DNA of 64,000 nt from Alistipes sp. GTDB taxonomy: Bacteria; Bacteroidota; Bacteroidia; Bacteroidales; Rikenellaceae. Position numbers and translations under genes: made by a program. Of this stretch, positions 1-8,885 are shown one piece after another. Below the pieces are notes generated by a model. The model worked only from the letters and a program-made list of their open reading frames with translations, was not told the origin of the DNA and ran no database searches. The stretch lies in contig JAFQRH010000006.1 in NCBI GenBank assembly GCA_017410165.1, positions 1 through 64,000 of the forward strand, read 5' to 3'. Position 1 is the first letter of the stretch, and each line of letters starts with the position of its first letter.

Positions 1-62
1 GGGAGGTTAGGGAGGTGAGGGAATTTAGGGAGGTTAGGGAGTTTAGGGAATTTGGGGAGTTG
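1..62. repeat. TAGGGA-type short-period array
   Basis: Imperfect 10-12 bp repeats of the form TTAGGGAGTT/TTAGGGAATT run from the window edge to about base 62. The same motif, often as its complement CCCTAAATT, recurs beside GGTC-type arrays elsewhere in the window. There is no coding potential. It may continue upstream of the window. Confidence 0.8.
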
Positions 63-170
63 GGGCCCCACTTGCAACCGGCTTGCAAAACCCGACCCTA
101 TATAAAAATTTTGCGAATCCGCCCCGAATAGAATTTCTTCTTTCAGAGTCCCCCATAACCTCTATACTCC

Positions 171-537
171 CACCCGGAGCGTAGCGACAAAGTCCCCTTT
201 TTCCAAAAGGGGATTTAGGGGATATGTAAATATGAATTTCTCGCTTGCCGTGCAAGCGAAGCGACAAAGTCCCCTTTTATCAAAAGGGGATTTAGGGGAT
301 ATGTAAATATGAATCTCTCGCTTGCTATGCAAGCGTAGCGACCAAGTCCCCTTTTGCCAAAAGGGGATTTAGGGGATATGTAGATATGAATTTCTCGCTT
401 GCTGTGCAAGCGTAGCGACAAAGTCCCCTTTTATCAAAAGGGGATTTAGGGGATATGTAAATATGAATCTCTCGCTTGCTGTGCAAGCGTAGCGACCAAG
501 TCCCCTTTTTTCAAAAGGGGATTTAGGGGATATGTCA
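171..537. repeat. 77-bp tandem repeat, about five units
   Basis: Five near-identical units with a period of about 77 bp. Each has two palindromes: CCCCTTTT-N3-AAAAGGGG and CGCTTGC-N3-GCAAGCG, followed by AGCGAC. Units differ by single substitutions in the hairpin loops. The first unit begins with CCCACCCGGAGCGTAGCGAC, and this flank recurs with the CCCCTTTT palindrome as single copies near 8.5 kb and, inverted, near 37.2 kb. Short ORFs can be read through it, but they simply repeat the unit and I do not treat them as genes. There are no unique spacers, so it is not a CRISPR array. Confidence 0.9.
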
Positions 538-574
538 AAATGAAAAATATTTTGGTAAAGCCAAAATACAAAAT

Positions 575-605
575 TTTGCGAATCCGCATAAATTTTGTAT
601 TTTTG
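575..605 (+). promoter_or_regulatory. Bacteroidetes-type promoter of the fumarase gene
   Basis: TTTG, 19 nt, then TATTTTTG matches the primary-sigma consensus of Bacteroidetes (-33 TTTG, -7 TAnnTTTG). It would give a leader of about 75 nt before the fumarase start codon. Confidence 0.7.
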
Positions 606-689
606 TTTTTTGGTACGCACATTATGCACTTTGTGCATAGCGTATGCGGCAGAGAATCAAACACAAAAACATATAAAAACCAAAAAACT

Positions 690-2303
690 ATGGCAGAATT
701 TATCTATCAGGAACCGCTCCCAATCGAGCGTGACAACACGGAGTATCGCTTGCTCACCAAGGACTATGTGAAGGTTGTTGAGTGCGACGGTCGTAAAATT
801 TTGAAGGTCGATCCGAAGGGTTTGGAGTTGCTCTCGAAGGCGGCTTACGAGGATGTGTCGTTCTACTTGCGTGCTTCGCACTTGCAGAAGTTGCGCAATA
901 TTCTCGACGATGCGGAGGCAACCGACAACGACAAGTTTGTGGCATACACGATGCTCATGAACTCGGTGGTTGCTGCCGAGGGCGAGTTGCCGACCTGTCA
1001 GGATACGGGTACGGCTATCTGCGTGGCTCACAAGGGCGAGGACGTATATACGGGCGTGGATGATGCGGAGTGCATCACTCGTGGTGTGTACGAGACCTAC
1101 AAGGAGCGCAACCTCCGCTACTCGCAGGTGGTGCCTATCTCGATGACCGACGAGCACAATACCGGCTCGAACCTTCCGGCACAGATTGACATCTACGGTG
1201 GTCATCCGGGTATGGAGTACGAGTTCCTCTTTATCACGAAGGGTGGTGGTTCGGCAAATAAGACCTTCCTCTACCAGCAGACCAAGGCGCTCTTGAACGA
1301 GGAGTCGCTCACGAAGTTCTTCAAGGAGCATATCAAGGACCTCGGTACGTCGGCTTGTCCGCCATACCACTTGGCAGTCTGCATCGGTGGTACGTCGGCA
1401 GAGATGTGTCTTTCGACCGTGAAGAAGGCATCGGCGGGCTATCTGGACGAGCTTCCAACGTCGGGTAACGAGGGCGGTCGTTGTTTCCGCGACCTCGAAT
1501 GGGAGGAGAAGGTGCTGAAAATCTGTCAGGAGATGGGTATTGGCGCACAGTTTGGTGGTAAGTACCTCGTGCACGACGTTCGCGTCATCCGTGCACCGCG
1601 CCACGCGGCATCGTGTCCGGTTGCTATCGGCGTAAGTTGCTCGGCCGACCGCAACATCAAGGCGAAGATTACGCCGGAGGGTATCTTCTTGGAGCAGTTG
1701 GAGAAGAATCCTGCACGCTTCTTGCCGTCCGAGGCACCTGCAATGTCGCCGGCTGTGGATATCGACCTCGACGAGGGTATGGACAAGGTTCGCGAGATTC
1801 TGACCAAGTATCCTATCAAGACGCGCCTCAACCTCAAAGGTACGCTCATCGTGGCACGCGATATCGCTCACGCCCGCATCAAGCAGATGCTCGACGAGGG
1901 TAAGCCGATGCCGGAGTACTTCAAGAACCATCCGGTTTACTACGCAGGTCCGGCAAAGACGCCGGCAGGTATGGCTTCCGGCTCGTTCGGCCCGACGACG
2001 GCAGGTCGTATGGACCCATACGTTGATCTGTTCCAGAGCGTAGGCGGCTCGATGGTTATGGTGGCGAAGGGTAACCGCTCGAAGCAGGTGACCGACGCTT
2101 GCCAGAAGCACGGCGGTTTCTATCTCGGCTCTATCGGTGGTCCTGCCGCAATCCTTGCGAAGAACTCCATCAAGAGCGTTGAGGTGGTCGATTTCCCTGA
2201 ACTCGGAATGGAGGCCGTACGCAAGATTTACGTCGAGAACTTCCCTGCCTTCATCATCGTAGATGATAAGGGTAACGACTTCTTTGCAGACTTTGCGCAC
2301 TAA
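690..2303 (+). CDS. Class I (iron-sulfur) fumarate hydratase
   Basis: Converts fumarate and malate in the cytoplasm, in the reductive or oxidative TCA branch typical of anaerobes. The 537-residue protein has the full class I architecture. The N-terminal domain carries the likely [4Fe-4S] ligands Cys103 (PTCQDTGTA), Cys223 (SACPPYH) and Cys317 (GVSCSAD), plus the family motif IGGTSAE. The C-terminal beta domain contains [19 protein letters not shown] and ends in the usual swivel region. I start at MAEFIYQEP because the 50 upstream in-frame codons cover the promoter and AT-rich leader and match no family sequence. The gene looks monocistronic, with its own promoter and terminator. The 4Fe-4S enzyme is oxygen-labile, in keeping with an anaerobe. 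Confidence 0.96.
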   Translation: MAEFIYQEPLPIERDNTEYRLLTKDYVKVVECDGRKILKVDPKGLELLSKAAYEDVSFYLRASHLQKLRNILDDAEATDNDKFVAYTMLMNSVVAAEGELPTCQDTGTAICVAHKGEDVYTGVDDAECITRGVYETYKERNLRYSQVVPISMTDEHNTGSNLPAQIDIYGGHPGMEYEFLFITKGGGSANKTFLYQQTKALLNEESLTKFFKEHIKDLGTSACPPYHLAVCIGGTSAEMCLSTVKKASAGYLDELPTSGNEGGRCFRDLEWEEKVLKICQEMGIGAQFGGKYLVHDVRVIRAPRHAASCPVAIGVSCSADRNIKAKITPEGIFLEQLEKNPARFLPSEAPAMSPAVDIDLDEGMDKVREILTKYPIKTRLNLKGTLIVARDIAHARIKQMLDEGKPMPEYFKNHPVYYAGPAKTPAGMASGSFGPTTAGRMDPYVDLFQSVGGSMVMVAKGNRSKQVTDACQKHGGFYLGSIGGPAAILAKNSIKSVEVVDFPELGMEAVRKIYVENFPAFIIVDDKGNDFFADFAH

Positions 2304-2354
2304 AATTTGAGCACGCGTTGCTGCGCAAGCGCACAAATTGTGTGTTACCTATCC

Positions 2355-2393
2355 CCCAAACCCCCTTTGCGAAAAGGGGGCTTTTGGGTTTTT
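2355..2393 (+). terminator. Rho-independent terminator after fumarase
   Basis: A hairpin with arms CCCAAA-CCCCCTTT and AAAAGGGGG-C-TTTTGGG is followed by a short T run. The arms resemble the CCCCTTTT/AAAAGGGG palindrome of the 77-bp repeat. Confidence 0.75.
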
Positions 2394-2474
2394 GATATGG
2401 TCGGGTGTGGGTCCGGCAAAAAGAGTTGCCGCAGCCGACAATAAAACTATGTTTTATATCGTTGTTTTATCCGT

Positions 2475-4328
2475 ATGAACAATCTTATAAAAACACTCTT
2501 TGCCGTCGTGATGACGGTGTGTGCCATCTGGTCGGTGCGTGCCGACGAGAAGGTGACATTTTCGCTCAACGCTCCGATGATTGTCGCGGAGGGTGAGACG
2601 TTTCGTGCCGAGTTTGCGCTCAACGCCAAGCCGGACGACAATTCGTTCGTGCCGCCATCGTTCGAGGGCTTCGACGTGCTGGCGGGTCCTGCTACGTCGC
2701 AGGGTCAGTCGATTTCGATTGTGAACGGCTCGATGACCAAGAGCATCAACTACTCGATAACCTACGTTCTGGTGGCGCAACGCACGGGCGAATTGCGCAT
2801 CGGGGCTGCCGAAATCGGGGTGGATGGTGCGACCTACCACACGCAGGAGACCCCTATCGAGGTGCGTGCCGCAGGCGATGCCGCAGGAGGCAGAGCAGGC
2901 GGGGACCGTGAGGAGCGCGAGAGCGAGTCGCTCGAACAGCGTGCCGGTAACCAGATAGGCAAGGACGATGTGATGTTGCGTCTGGTCTTGTCGCGTCGCT
3001 CGGTGTATAAGGGCGAGCCGATACGTGCCGCACTGAAACTGTACAGCCGCGTGAATGTTGCCGGCTCGGAGGGTGCGAAGATGCCGGCGTTCAACGGCTT
3101 CTGGTCGCAACAGCTCGATGTCGAGCAGGGTCCGTTCCGCGAAACGGTCGGGGGCAAGGTCTATGAGGCGTACAACATCGCCGAGTATCTGCTCTATCCG
3201 CAGCAGTCGGGTCGCCTGACGATTGAGCCGGCAGAGCTGACCGTCTTTGTGCAGGTGGTGGTGCAGAGTTCGCGCCACTACGACCCGTTCTTTGGCGGTG
3301 GTCACGAGATATACAATGTTCGTCGCGCACTGCGCACTCCGGAGGTGACGGTCGATGTCCGCGAATTCCCTGCGGGCGCACCGGCATCGTTTACGGGTGC
3401 GGTCGGCAAATATACGATGGAGGCGTCGCTCTCGTCGAAGAGCGTCTCTGCCAACTCGGCGGCGAATATCAATGTCCGCATTGCCGGCACGGGCAACCTC
3501 AATTTTATGCAGCCGCCTGCGCTCAATCTGCCGTCGTCGTTCGAGTTGTACGATACGAAGACCACCGAGCAGATTCGCAACAGTGGCTCCGGCTCGATGG
3601 GCTACCGCTCGTTCGAGTATCCGTTCATTCCGCGAGCCGAGGGCGACTATGTGATTGCGCCAATCGAGTTCACGTATTTCAATCCGGAGACGGCAAAGTA
3701 TGTCACACTGCGCTCCGAGGAGTTTGCGATTTCCGTTACGCCCGATGCCAAGGGTGGCGGTGCACCGTCGGCGGTCGTCTCGTCCGGAGTTCGCAAGGAG
3801 GATGTGCGACTGCTCGGCAACGATATCCACTTCATCAAACTTGGCCGTCCGGCACTGCAACGCAACGCCGCGCCGCTGGTGCTCTCGACGCTCTATTGGG
3901 CGGTGTTGGCAGCGATGGTGTTGCTCGCAACGGTGGTGTTCTTCGCGGTGCGCAAGCGTATGCGCGACAGCCGAAATACGGTGCTTGTCCACGCTCGTCG
4001 TGCCAATAAGGTTGCCGTACAGCGTTTCCGCAAGGCGGCGACATATATGAAGGAGCAGAACCGACACGCCTTCTACGAGGAGATGCTGCGTGCGCTGTGG
4101 GGCTACATCAGCGACCGATTCAATATTCCGGTGGCGGACCTGACGAAGGAGAGCATCCGCGAGGAGTTGAGCCGTCGTGGTGCGGTCGAACAGGCGCGCG
4201 AGATAACCGAGATTATCTCGATGTGCGAGGAGGCGCAGTATTCGCCGCTGGCAACGACTTCGATGGATGAGGTCTATGGCAAGGGTATCGAGGTGGTGTC
4301 GAAAATCGAATCGGTGGTTAAAAAATAG
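2475..4328 (+). CDS. batD: BatD-like membrane protein
   Basis: Member of the BatD family, an oxygen-tolerance/envelope protein that works with VWA-domain Bat proteins in Bacteroidetes; its exact biochemical role is not established. The 617 residues have a cleavable signal peptide (MNNLIKTLFAVVMTVCAIWS, cut near VRADE), then a long beta-rich extracytoplasmic region containing RTGELRIGAAEI and FEYPFIPRAEGDYVI. One transmembrane helix follows (around LYWAVLAAMVLLATVVFFAV) and then a helical cytoplasmic tail. It lies 3 nt ahead of batE and is clearly in an operon with batE and recR. The batA, batB and batC partners usually found upstream are absent; fumarase is there instead. Confidence 0.9.
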   Translation: MNNLIKTLFAVVMTVCAIWSVRADEKVTFSLNAPMIVAEGETFRAEFALNAKPDDNSFVPPSFEGFDVLAGPATSQGQSISIVNGSMTKSINYSITYVLVAQRTGELRIGAAEIGVDGATYHTQETPIEVRAAGDAAGGRAGGDREERESESLEQRAGNQIGKDDVMLRLVLSRRSVYKGEPIRAALKLYSRVNVAGSEGAKMPAFNGFWSQQLDVEQGPFRETVGGKVYEAYNIAEYLLYPQQSGRLTIEPAELTVFVQVVVQSSRHYDPFFGGGHEIYNVRRALRTPEVTVDVREFPAGAPASFTGAVGKYTMEASLSSKSVSANSAANINVRIAGTGNLNFMQPPALNLPSSFELYDTKTTEQIRNSGSGSMGYRSFEYPFIPRAEGDYVIAPIEFTYFNPETAKYVTLRSEEFAISVTPDAKGGGAPSAVVSSGVRKEDVRLLGNDIHFIKLGRPALQRNAAPLVLSTLYWAVLAAMVLLATVVFFAVRKRMRDSRNTVLVHARRANKVAVQRFRKAATYMKEQNRHAFYEEMLRALWGYISDRFNIPVADLTKESIREELSRRGAVEQAREITEIISMCEEAQYSPLATTSMDEVYGKGIEVVSKIESVVKK

Positions 4329-4331
4329 GAG

Positions 4332-5249
4332 ATGATGGGTATGAAGAAAAAGATGATATATACGTTGCTTGCTCTGCTCTTTACGGGTGCACTCTCGGCA
4401 TACGCGCAGGGCGCAATCACGCAACCGACCAACCCTGCAACCGAAACTGCAACCGACCCTGCAACCGCGCAACCGACCGCACCGATGGCGGAGGGCGAGG
4501 CGGTGACAGCCGAAGAGGGGGCCAAAGTGCAGATGGAGCCGGTGCTCTCCTCGTCGCCCGAGCAGTTGTGGGACGAGGGTAACCGCTACTATATTGATGG
4601 CGACTTCGAGAGTGCGCGTAAGTGCTACGAGCAGATTATCGGCGAGGGTTACTCTTCGGCGAAGTTGTGGTACAACGCCGCAAACTGCTGTTTCAAGACG
4701 GGTGCACTCGGCCGAGCAATTCTCTACTACCACCGCGCTTTGGAGGCGGCTCCCGCTATGGAGGATGCGCGTTACAACCTCGCCATCGCCCAGCAGCAGA
4801 CCAAGGACCGCATCGCAGAGGTGCCGGAGTTCTTCCTTGTGAAGTGGGTGCGCGCGGTGCGCAACTCGATGAGTTGCACGGCGTGGAGCATCTTGTCGCT
4901 GGTGGCATTCGCGTTGATGCTCGGCTTTGTGCTTCTCTTCCTGCTCGCGCAGCGTTTGGGGGCTCGCAAGGCGGGCTTCTACGGTACGATTGCGGCACTG
5001 CTTGTGGCGGTGGTGACAACCTCGATGGCACTCGCCGAGCGTAGCGAAATGCTCTCGCGCGAGGGTGCGATTGTGATGTCGTCGGCCATCTCGGTCAAGA
5101 GTTCGCCCGACCGCTCGGCAACCGATATCTTTGTGCTGCACGAGGGTACGAAGGTGCGCATCGTAGGCGAAATCGAGGGGTGGAGCGAGATTGTGATTGC
5201 CGACGGCAAGAAGGGTTGGACGGAGAGTCGCAACGTCGAGAAGATTTAA
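4332..5249 (+). CDS. batE: BatE-like TPR and SH3 protein
   Basis: 305 residues. A signal peptide (KKKMIYTLLALLFTGALSAYA) precedes a low-complexity T/P/A-rich stretch of tandem ATEPAT-like units. Next come TPR repeats (around LWDEGNRYYIDGDFESARKCYEQI to ALEAAPAMEDARYNLAIA), two membrane helices near residues 180-235, and a C-terminal bacterial SH3 domain (ISVKSSPDRSATDIFVLHEG...GWSEI). This is the usual BatE layout, in which TPRs are thought to assemble the Bat complex. The codons ATGATGGGTATG offer three possible starts; the first leaves a 3-nt gap after batD. recR follows 19 nt downstream. Confidence 0.88.
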   Translation: MMGMKKKMIYTLLALLFTGALSAYAQGAITQPTNPATETATDPATAQPTAPMAEGEAVTAEEGAKVQMEPVLSSSPEQLWDEGNRYYIDGDFESARKCYEQIIGEGYSSAKLWYNAANCCFKTGALGRAILYYHRALEAAPAMEDARYNLAIAQQQTKDRIAEVPEFFLVKWVRAVRNSMSCTAWSILSLVAFALMLGFVLLFLLAQRLGARKAGFYGTIAALLVAVVTTSMALAERSEMLSREGAIVMSSAISVKSSPDRSATDIFVLHEGTKVRIVGEIEGWSEIVIADGKKGWTESRNVEKI

Positions 5250-5268
5250 CGAAAAGCGAGGGTGCGAT

Positions 5269-5868
5269 ATGTCGAAACTGTTGGATAGCGTTGTTGGCGA
5301 GTTGTCGCGCCTGCCCGGAGTGGGCAGACGTACGGCACTGCGCTTGGCGATGCACATACTGAAAATGGAGCGCGAGGATGTTGCGTCGATGACGGGCGCG
5401 ATAGACGACTTCCGCAACAATATTTGCCGATGTGCCAAGTGTGGCAACCTCTCGGACGAGGAGGTGTGCGAGATATGCAGCGACCCGTCGCGCGACCGCT
5501 CGACGGTCTGTGTGGTCGAACAGGTGGGCGACCTGCTCTCAATCGAAAAGACACACCAGTATCGCGGCGTGTATAACGTCTTGGGCGGTGTGATTTCGCC
5601 GATGCAGGGCATTGCGCCCTCCGACCTGCGAATCGACCTGCTGCTCGACCGTATTGCGGCAGGCGATGTGCGCGAGGTGATTATCGCCATCTCGGCTTCG
5701 GTCGAGGGCGAGACGACGATGTTCTACCTGATGAACCGTCTGCGCGGCTACTCGGGCGTGAAGATTACCACCATCGCTCGCGGTATCGGCTTTGGCGACG
5801 AGTTGGAGTATGTCGATGAGCATACCATCACCCAAGCGATGATGAATCGCCGCGAGATTAACCAATAG
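5269..5868 (+). CDS. recR: Recombination mediator RecR
   Basis: RecR of the RecFOR pathway, which loads RecA at single-stranded gaps. The 199 residues match the usual length of about 200. It has the N-terminal helix-hairpin-helix (LSRLPGVGRRTALRLAMHIL), a four-cysteine zinc finger (CRCAKCGN...CEICSD) and a Toprim domain beginning VCVVEQVGDLLSIEKT. The start MSKLLDSVVGEL matches the family; the longer in-frame extension back into batE is not conserved. It is the last gene of the batD-batE-recR run, and a repeat array follows it. Confidence 0.97.
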   Translation: MSKLLDSVVGELSRLPGVGRRTALRLAMHILKMEREDVASMTGAIDDFRNNICRCAKCGNLSDEEVCEICSDPSRDRSTVCVVEQVGDLLSIEKTHQYRGVYNVLGGVISPMQGIAPSDLRIDLLLDRIAAGDVREVIIAISASVEGETTMFYLMNRLRGYSGVKITTIARGIGFGDELEYVDEHTITQAMMNRREINQ

Positions 5869-5882
5869 CGCTAAAAAGAAGG

Positions 5883-6105
5883 TCGGGTAAGGTCACGCAA
5901 CCTGCGGTTGCTTTAAGGTCAAGTAAGGTCGAATAAGGTCGAATAAGGTCGAATAAGGTCGAATAAGGTCGGGTAAGGTCGGGTAAAGTTTGGCACGAGG
6001 TTGCAAGTGGGGCCACAAATCCCTAAACTCCCTAAATTCCCTAAACTCCCTAAACCCCTTCAACCCCTTCAACCCCTTCAACCCCTTCAACCCTACCCCC
6101 CCCTA
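5883..6105. repeat. Composite GGTC / CCCTAAA array
   Basis: A 10-bp array (AAGGTCGAATAAGGTCGAAT and variants, about nine units) begins next to a small hairpin (CAACCTGCGGTTG). It is followed by GAGGTTGCAAGTGGGGCC, then units CCCTAAACTCCCTAAATT, then five copies of CAACCCCTT and a poly-C stretch. No gene is visible in this gap between recR and the sulfatase gene. Confidence 0.85.
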
Positions 6106-6139
6106 AAAAGAACCCCCTAAAAATAACGCCCCTAAAACT

Positions 6140-7798
6140 ATGAAACCTGTAACAAAAACATTGGCTACGCTTGCCTTGACAGCACCGCTGGCAGCGTGTA
6201 CGTCGCAGAGCGACGAGCGTCCGAATGTGGTGCTATTTCTGATTGACGACTTGGGCTGGCTCGACACGTCGGTCGCCTTTGGCGAGGAGTGCTATCCGTT
6301 CAATCTGCGTCACGATACACCTAATATTCAGCGACTCTCCGACGAGGGCGCGATAATGACTTCGGCGTACGTGTGTCCGGTATCGACACCTACGCGCACC
6401 TCGATTATGTCGGGAATGAACGCGGCACACACCCGCATCACCAACTATACGTCGGTGCGCAAGGATTGGAATCCCGATGCGACGGATACGCCGAGTGCGC
6501 AGGAGAACGATGTGCTGAATCGCACGGAGTGGAACGTAAACGGCATCACGCCCATCGAGCGCGAGGGTTTGACACGCTCGGTGCACGTTACGCCTTATCC
6601 GCAACTGCTCAAAGATGCGGGCTACTATACGATTCACGTCGGCAAGGGGCATTGGGCTCCGGGAGGAACGCCGGCGGCGAATCCGCATAATATGGGTTTC
6701 TGCGTCAATGTGGCGGGTCAGATTGCCGGCAAACCGCGCAGTTACTATGGCGAGGAGAACTACGGTAACACCTCCGAGGCGTGGAACTTCTTCTCGGTGC
6801 AGAATATGGCGGAGTACTACGGTTCGGGTACGCATCTGACCGAGGCACTCACGCTCGAAGCACTCAAAACGCTCGACTATCCTATCGAGCGCGGCATACC
6901 GTTCTATCTGAACTTCTGCCACCACGCCGTGCATACGCCGATTCATCGCGATCCGCGCTTCTTCGATAAGTATGTCGAGCGAGGTATGGACGAGGGTCAG
7001 GCACGCTTCGCCTCGATGGTCGAGGGTGTCGATAAGTCGCTGGGCGATTTGATGGCGTACCTCGAAGCGAAGGGCGTGGCAGACAATACGGTTGTCATCT
7101 TCCTGTCGGACAATGGCGGCAACTCCGAAAACCTCTCGAAGGGCGGTGTGCGCCATACGCAGAACTCGCCACTGCGCGAGGGTAAGGGCTCGTGCTACGA
7201 GGCGGGTATCCGTGTGCCGATGATTGTATGGTGGCCGAAGAGGGTTGCCAGCGGTGTGCGTCTGAACACCCCTGCAATGGCGGAGGATATCTTCCCGACG
7301 GTGCTTGCGATGGCGGGCGTCGAGGGCTACAAGACGGTGCAGGAGTTGGATGGCAAAAACCTCGTTCCGCTGCTCACCGATGGCTCGCAATATGTCAAGC
7401 AGGCGATGATGGCGGGCGAAATAACCTCGCAACAGGAGGCGAATCGCTACGTGGTGCCGGAGAGCATTTCGGGTATCGACCCCGAGCGCGTGGTGACGGC
7501 ACACTTCCCTCACCAATGGAAGCCGTACCAACTGGACGATATCGACTACCTCTCGTCCGTTCGTAAGGGCGATTGGAAGTTGGTCTATCGCCACCGCACG
7601 CAAGCGTTGGAGTTGTACAACATCGGTGAGGATGTCACCGAGCGTAACGACCTCTCGGCGTCGCATCCGGAGAAGGTGCACGAGTTGGCTGTGGTGCTCT
7701 CGGAGCGTCTGCGTGGTTGGGATGCGCTGATGCCGACCATTCGCGCTACGGGCAAGCCGGTGCCGATGCCCGACGAAGTTGCAAAAGCAAATATTTAG
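6140..7798 (+). CDS. Serine-type sulfatase lipoprotein
   Basis: A family S1 (alkaline-phosphatase fold) sulfatase that hydrolyses sulfate esters, probably on host or dietary glycans; the substrate cannot be read from sequence. The 552 residues start with a lipoprotein signal (lipobox L-A-A-C, Cys20), so it is probably anchored in the envelope. The metal-binding start NVVLFLIDDLGW is present. The active-site motif is S-T-P-T-R, with Ser82 the residue oxidised to formylglycine, so it needs a radical-SAM maturase (anSME). Further motifs are HVGKGHW and FLSDNGGN. No maturase or glycan-degradation genes are adjacent. A META-domain lipoprotein lies 40 nt downstream on the same strand. Confidence 0.93.
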   Translation: MKPVTKTLATLALTAPLAACTSQSDERPNVVLFLIDDLGWLDTSVAFGEECYPFNLRHDTPNIQRLSDEGAIMTSAYVCPVSTPTRTSIMSGMNAAHTRITNYTSVRKDWNPDATDTPSAQENDVLNRTEWNVNGITPIEREGLTRSVHVTPYPQLLKDAGYYTIHVGKGHWAPGGTPAANPHNMGFCVNVAGQIAGKPRSYYGEENYGNTSEAWNFFSVQNMAEYYGSGTHLTEALTLEALKTLDYPIERGIPFYLNFCHHAVHTPIHRDPRFFDKYVERGMDEGQARFASMVEGVDKSLGDLMAYLEAKGVADNTVVIFLSDNGGNSENLSKGGVRHTQNSPLREGKGSCYEAGIRVPMIVWWPKRVASGVRLNTPAMAEDIFPTVLAMAGVEGYKTVQELDGKNLVPLLTDGSQYVKQAMMAGEITSQQEANRYVVPESISGIDPERVVTAHFPHQWKPYQLDDIDYLSSVRKGDWKLVYRHRTQALELYNIGEDVTERNDLSASHPEKVHELAVVLSERLRGWDALMPTIRATGKPVPMPDEVAKANI

Positions 7799-7838
7799 AC
7801 AATACAATATATATAATAAATAAAAAACGGAGAAAACT

Positions 7839-8261
7839 ATGAAGATGAGAGTTATTATCGCGCTCCTTTGCGCAGCGTTGCTCGGTGGTTGCTGCTCGCA
7901 GTGCCGCCAGAAGCAGAAGAATGCAAAACCGCTTACGGGAACTACGTGGCACCTCGTACAGTTGGAGGGTCAGGATGTGCAACTGCCGTCCGATACGTTC
8001 AATTTGGTGCTCGCCGAGGATGGCTCGCTCTCGGGCGTTGCCGCTTGCAACCGCCTGCTCGGCCAATACACAACCACCCCGAAACTCGGTATCTCGTTTG
8101 GTCAGGTTGGTACGACAATGATGCTCTGCCCGGAGAATGGCGAACTCGAAACACGTTTCGTTCAACTTCTCGGTGGCATCACCCACTACGACATCGACTT
8201 CGATACGCTTGTATTGTTGCAGGATGGGGTGATTAAGGCGTTGTTGCGCGCAGAAAATTGA
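7839..8261 (+). CDS. META-domain (HslJ-like) lipoprotein
   Basis: 140 residues with a short lipoprotein signal (ALLCAALLGGC, Cys18) and one META/HslJ domain (LTGTTWHLVQLEGQDVQL, SGVAACNRLLGQY, GTTMMLCPENGELETRFVQLL). Such proteins are small heat-inducible or export-associated envelope proteins of unclear biochemical role. It may be cotranscribed with the sulfatase; no promoter or terminator is obvious between them, although the 40-nt gap is AT-rich. Confidence 0.85.
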   Translation: MKMRVIIALLCAALLGGCCSQCRQKQKNAKPLTGTTWHLVQLEGQDVQLPSDTFNLVLAEDGSLSGVAACNRLLGQYTTTPKLGISFGQVGTTMMLCPENGELETRFVQLLGGITHYDIDFDTLVLLQDGVIKALLRAEN

Positions 8262-8885
8262 TTTTGTTAAATCGATTTTATGCGGTGTTTACTTCCTTGT
8301 CAGCAAATTTTGTGACAGTCACATACGCCAAGTATGCTCCTGCCACAAAATCCTTGACAGCGTTGTAACCACCTGCCTAAAATCAATTTAAGGGGGTGGC
8401 GAGCGTTGTAACCACCTGCCTAAAATCAATTTAGGGGCGGTTGGACGTTAGGAATTAGGGTTGTTAGGAGCATTAAGGAGTTCCCATAATCTTTGCACAA
8501 CCCACCCGGAGCGTAGCGACAAAGCCTCCCTTTTGCAAAGGGAGGTTTGGAGGGAATGTGGAAATGAATGTTTTGTTTGCCACGCAAACCCTCGCCTAAA
8601 ATCAATTTAAGTGAGGGCGAGTTGGACGACAGGGATTGAGTGCGAGCAAGGGATTAAGGTCGTTAGAGGAGCAAATCCCTAAACTCTCTAAATTCCCTAA
8701 ACTCCCTAACCTCCCTTAAAAAAGAAAGGTCAATTAAGGTCAGGTAAGGTCAATTAAGGTCGGGTCGGGTCACGCAAGCCGGTTGCAAGTGGGGCTCAAC
8801 TCCCTAAATTCCCTAAACTCCTTAAACTCCCTAAACCCCTTCAAAAGAAAACCCTACCCCCCCCAACCAAAAAACCACAAAGCCA
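8262..8885. repeat. Gene-free gap with several repeat families
   Basis: Four elements are visible. (a) Two direct copies of GTTGTAACCACCTGCC followed by TAAAATCAATTTA (near 8362 and 8404), with a diverged third near 8590. (b) One copy of the dispersed CCCACCCGGAGCGTAGCGAC palindrome element near 8503, here with CCTCCCTTTTGCAAAGGGAGG as the hairpin. (c) A short GGTCAGGTAA/GGTCAATTAA array near 8727-8770. (d) CCCTAAACT/CCCTAAATT units on both sides of it, ending in poly-C before the thioesterase gene. No ORF in this stretch looks real. Confidence 0.8.

Noticed and set aside
1-62. Telomere-like TTAGGG-type repeats
   Set aside because: The units vary (TAGGGAGTT, TAGGGAATT) and recur at many internal sites with both orientations, so they are interspersed arrays and not a chromosome end.
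171-537. CRISPR array
   Set aside because: The units are tandem and lack unique spacers; the 10-bp arrays elsewhere have no spacers either, and no cas genes are present.
540-689. 50-codon N-terminal extension of the fumarase
   Set aside because: Overlaps a full promoter match and is unlike any class I fumarase N-terminus.
2454-5690. Minus-strand ORF of 1078 codons opposite batD, batE and recR
   Set aside because: Covers three well-identified plus-strand genes; its protein is Arg/His-rich with no recognisable motif.
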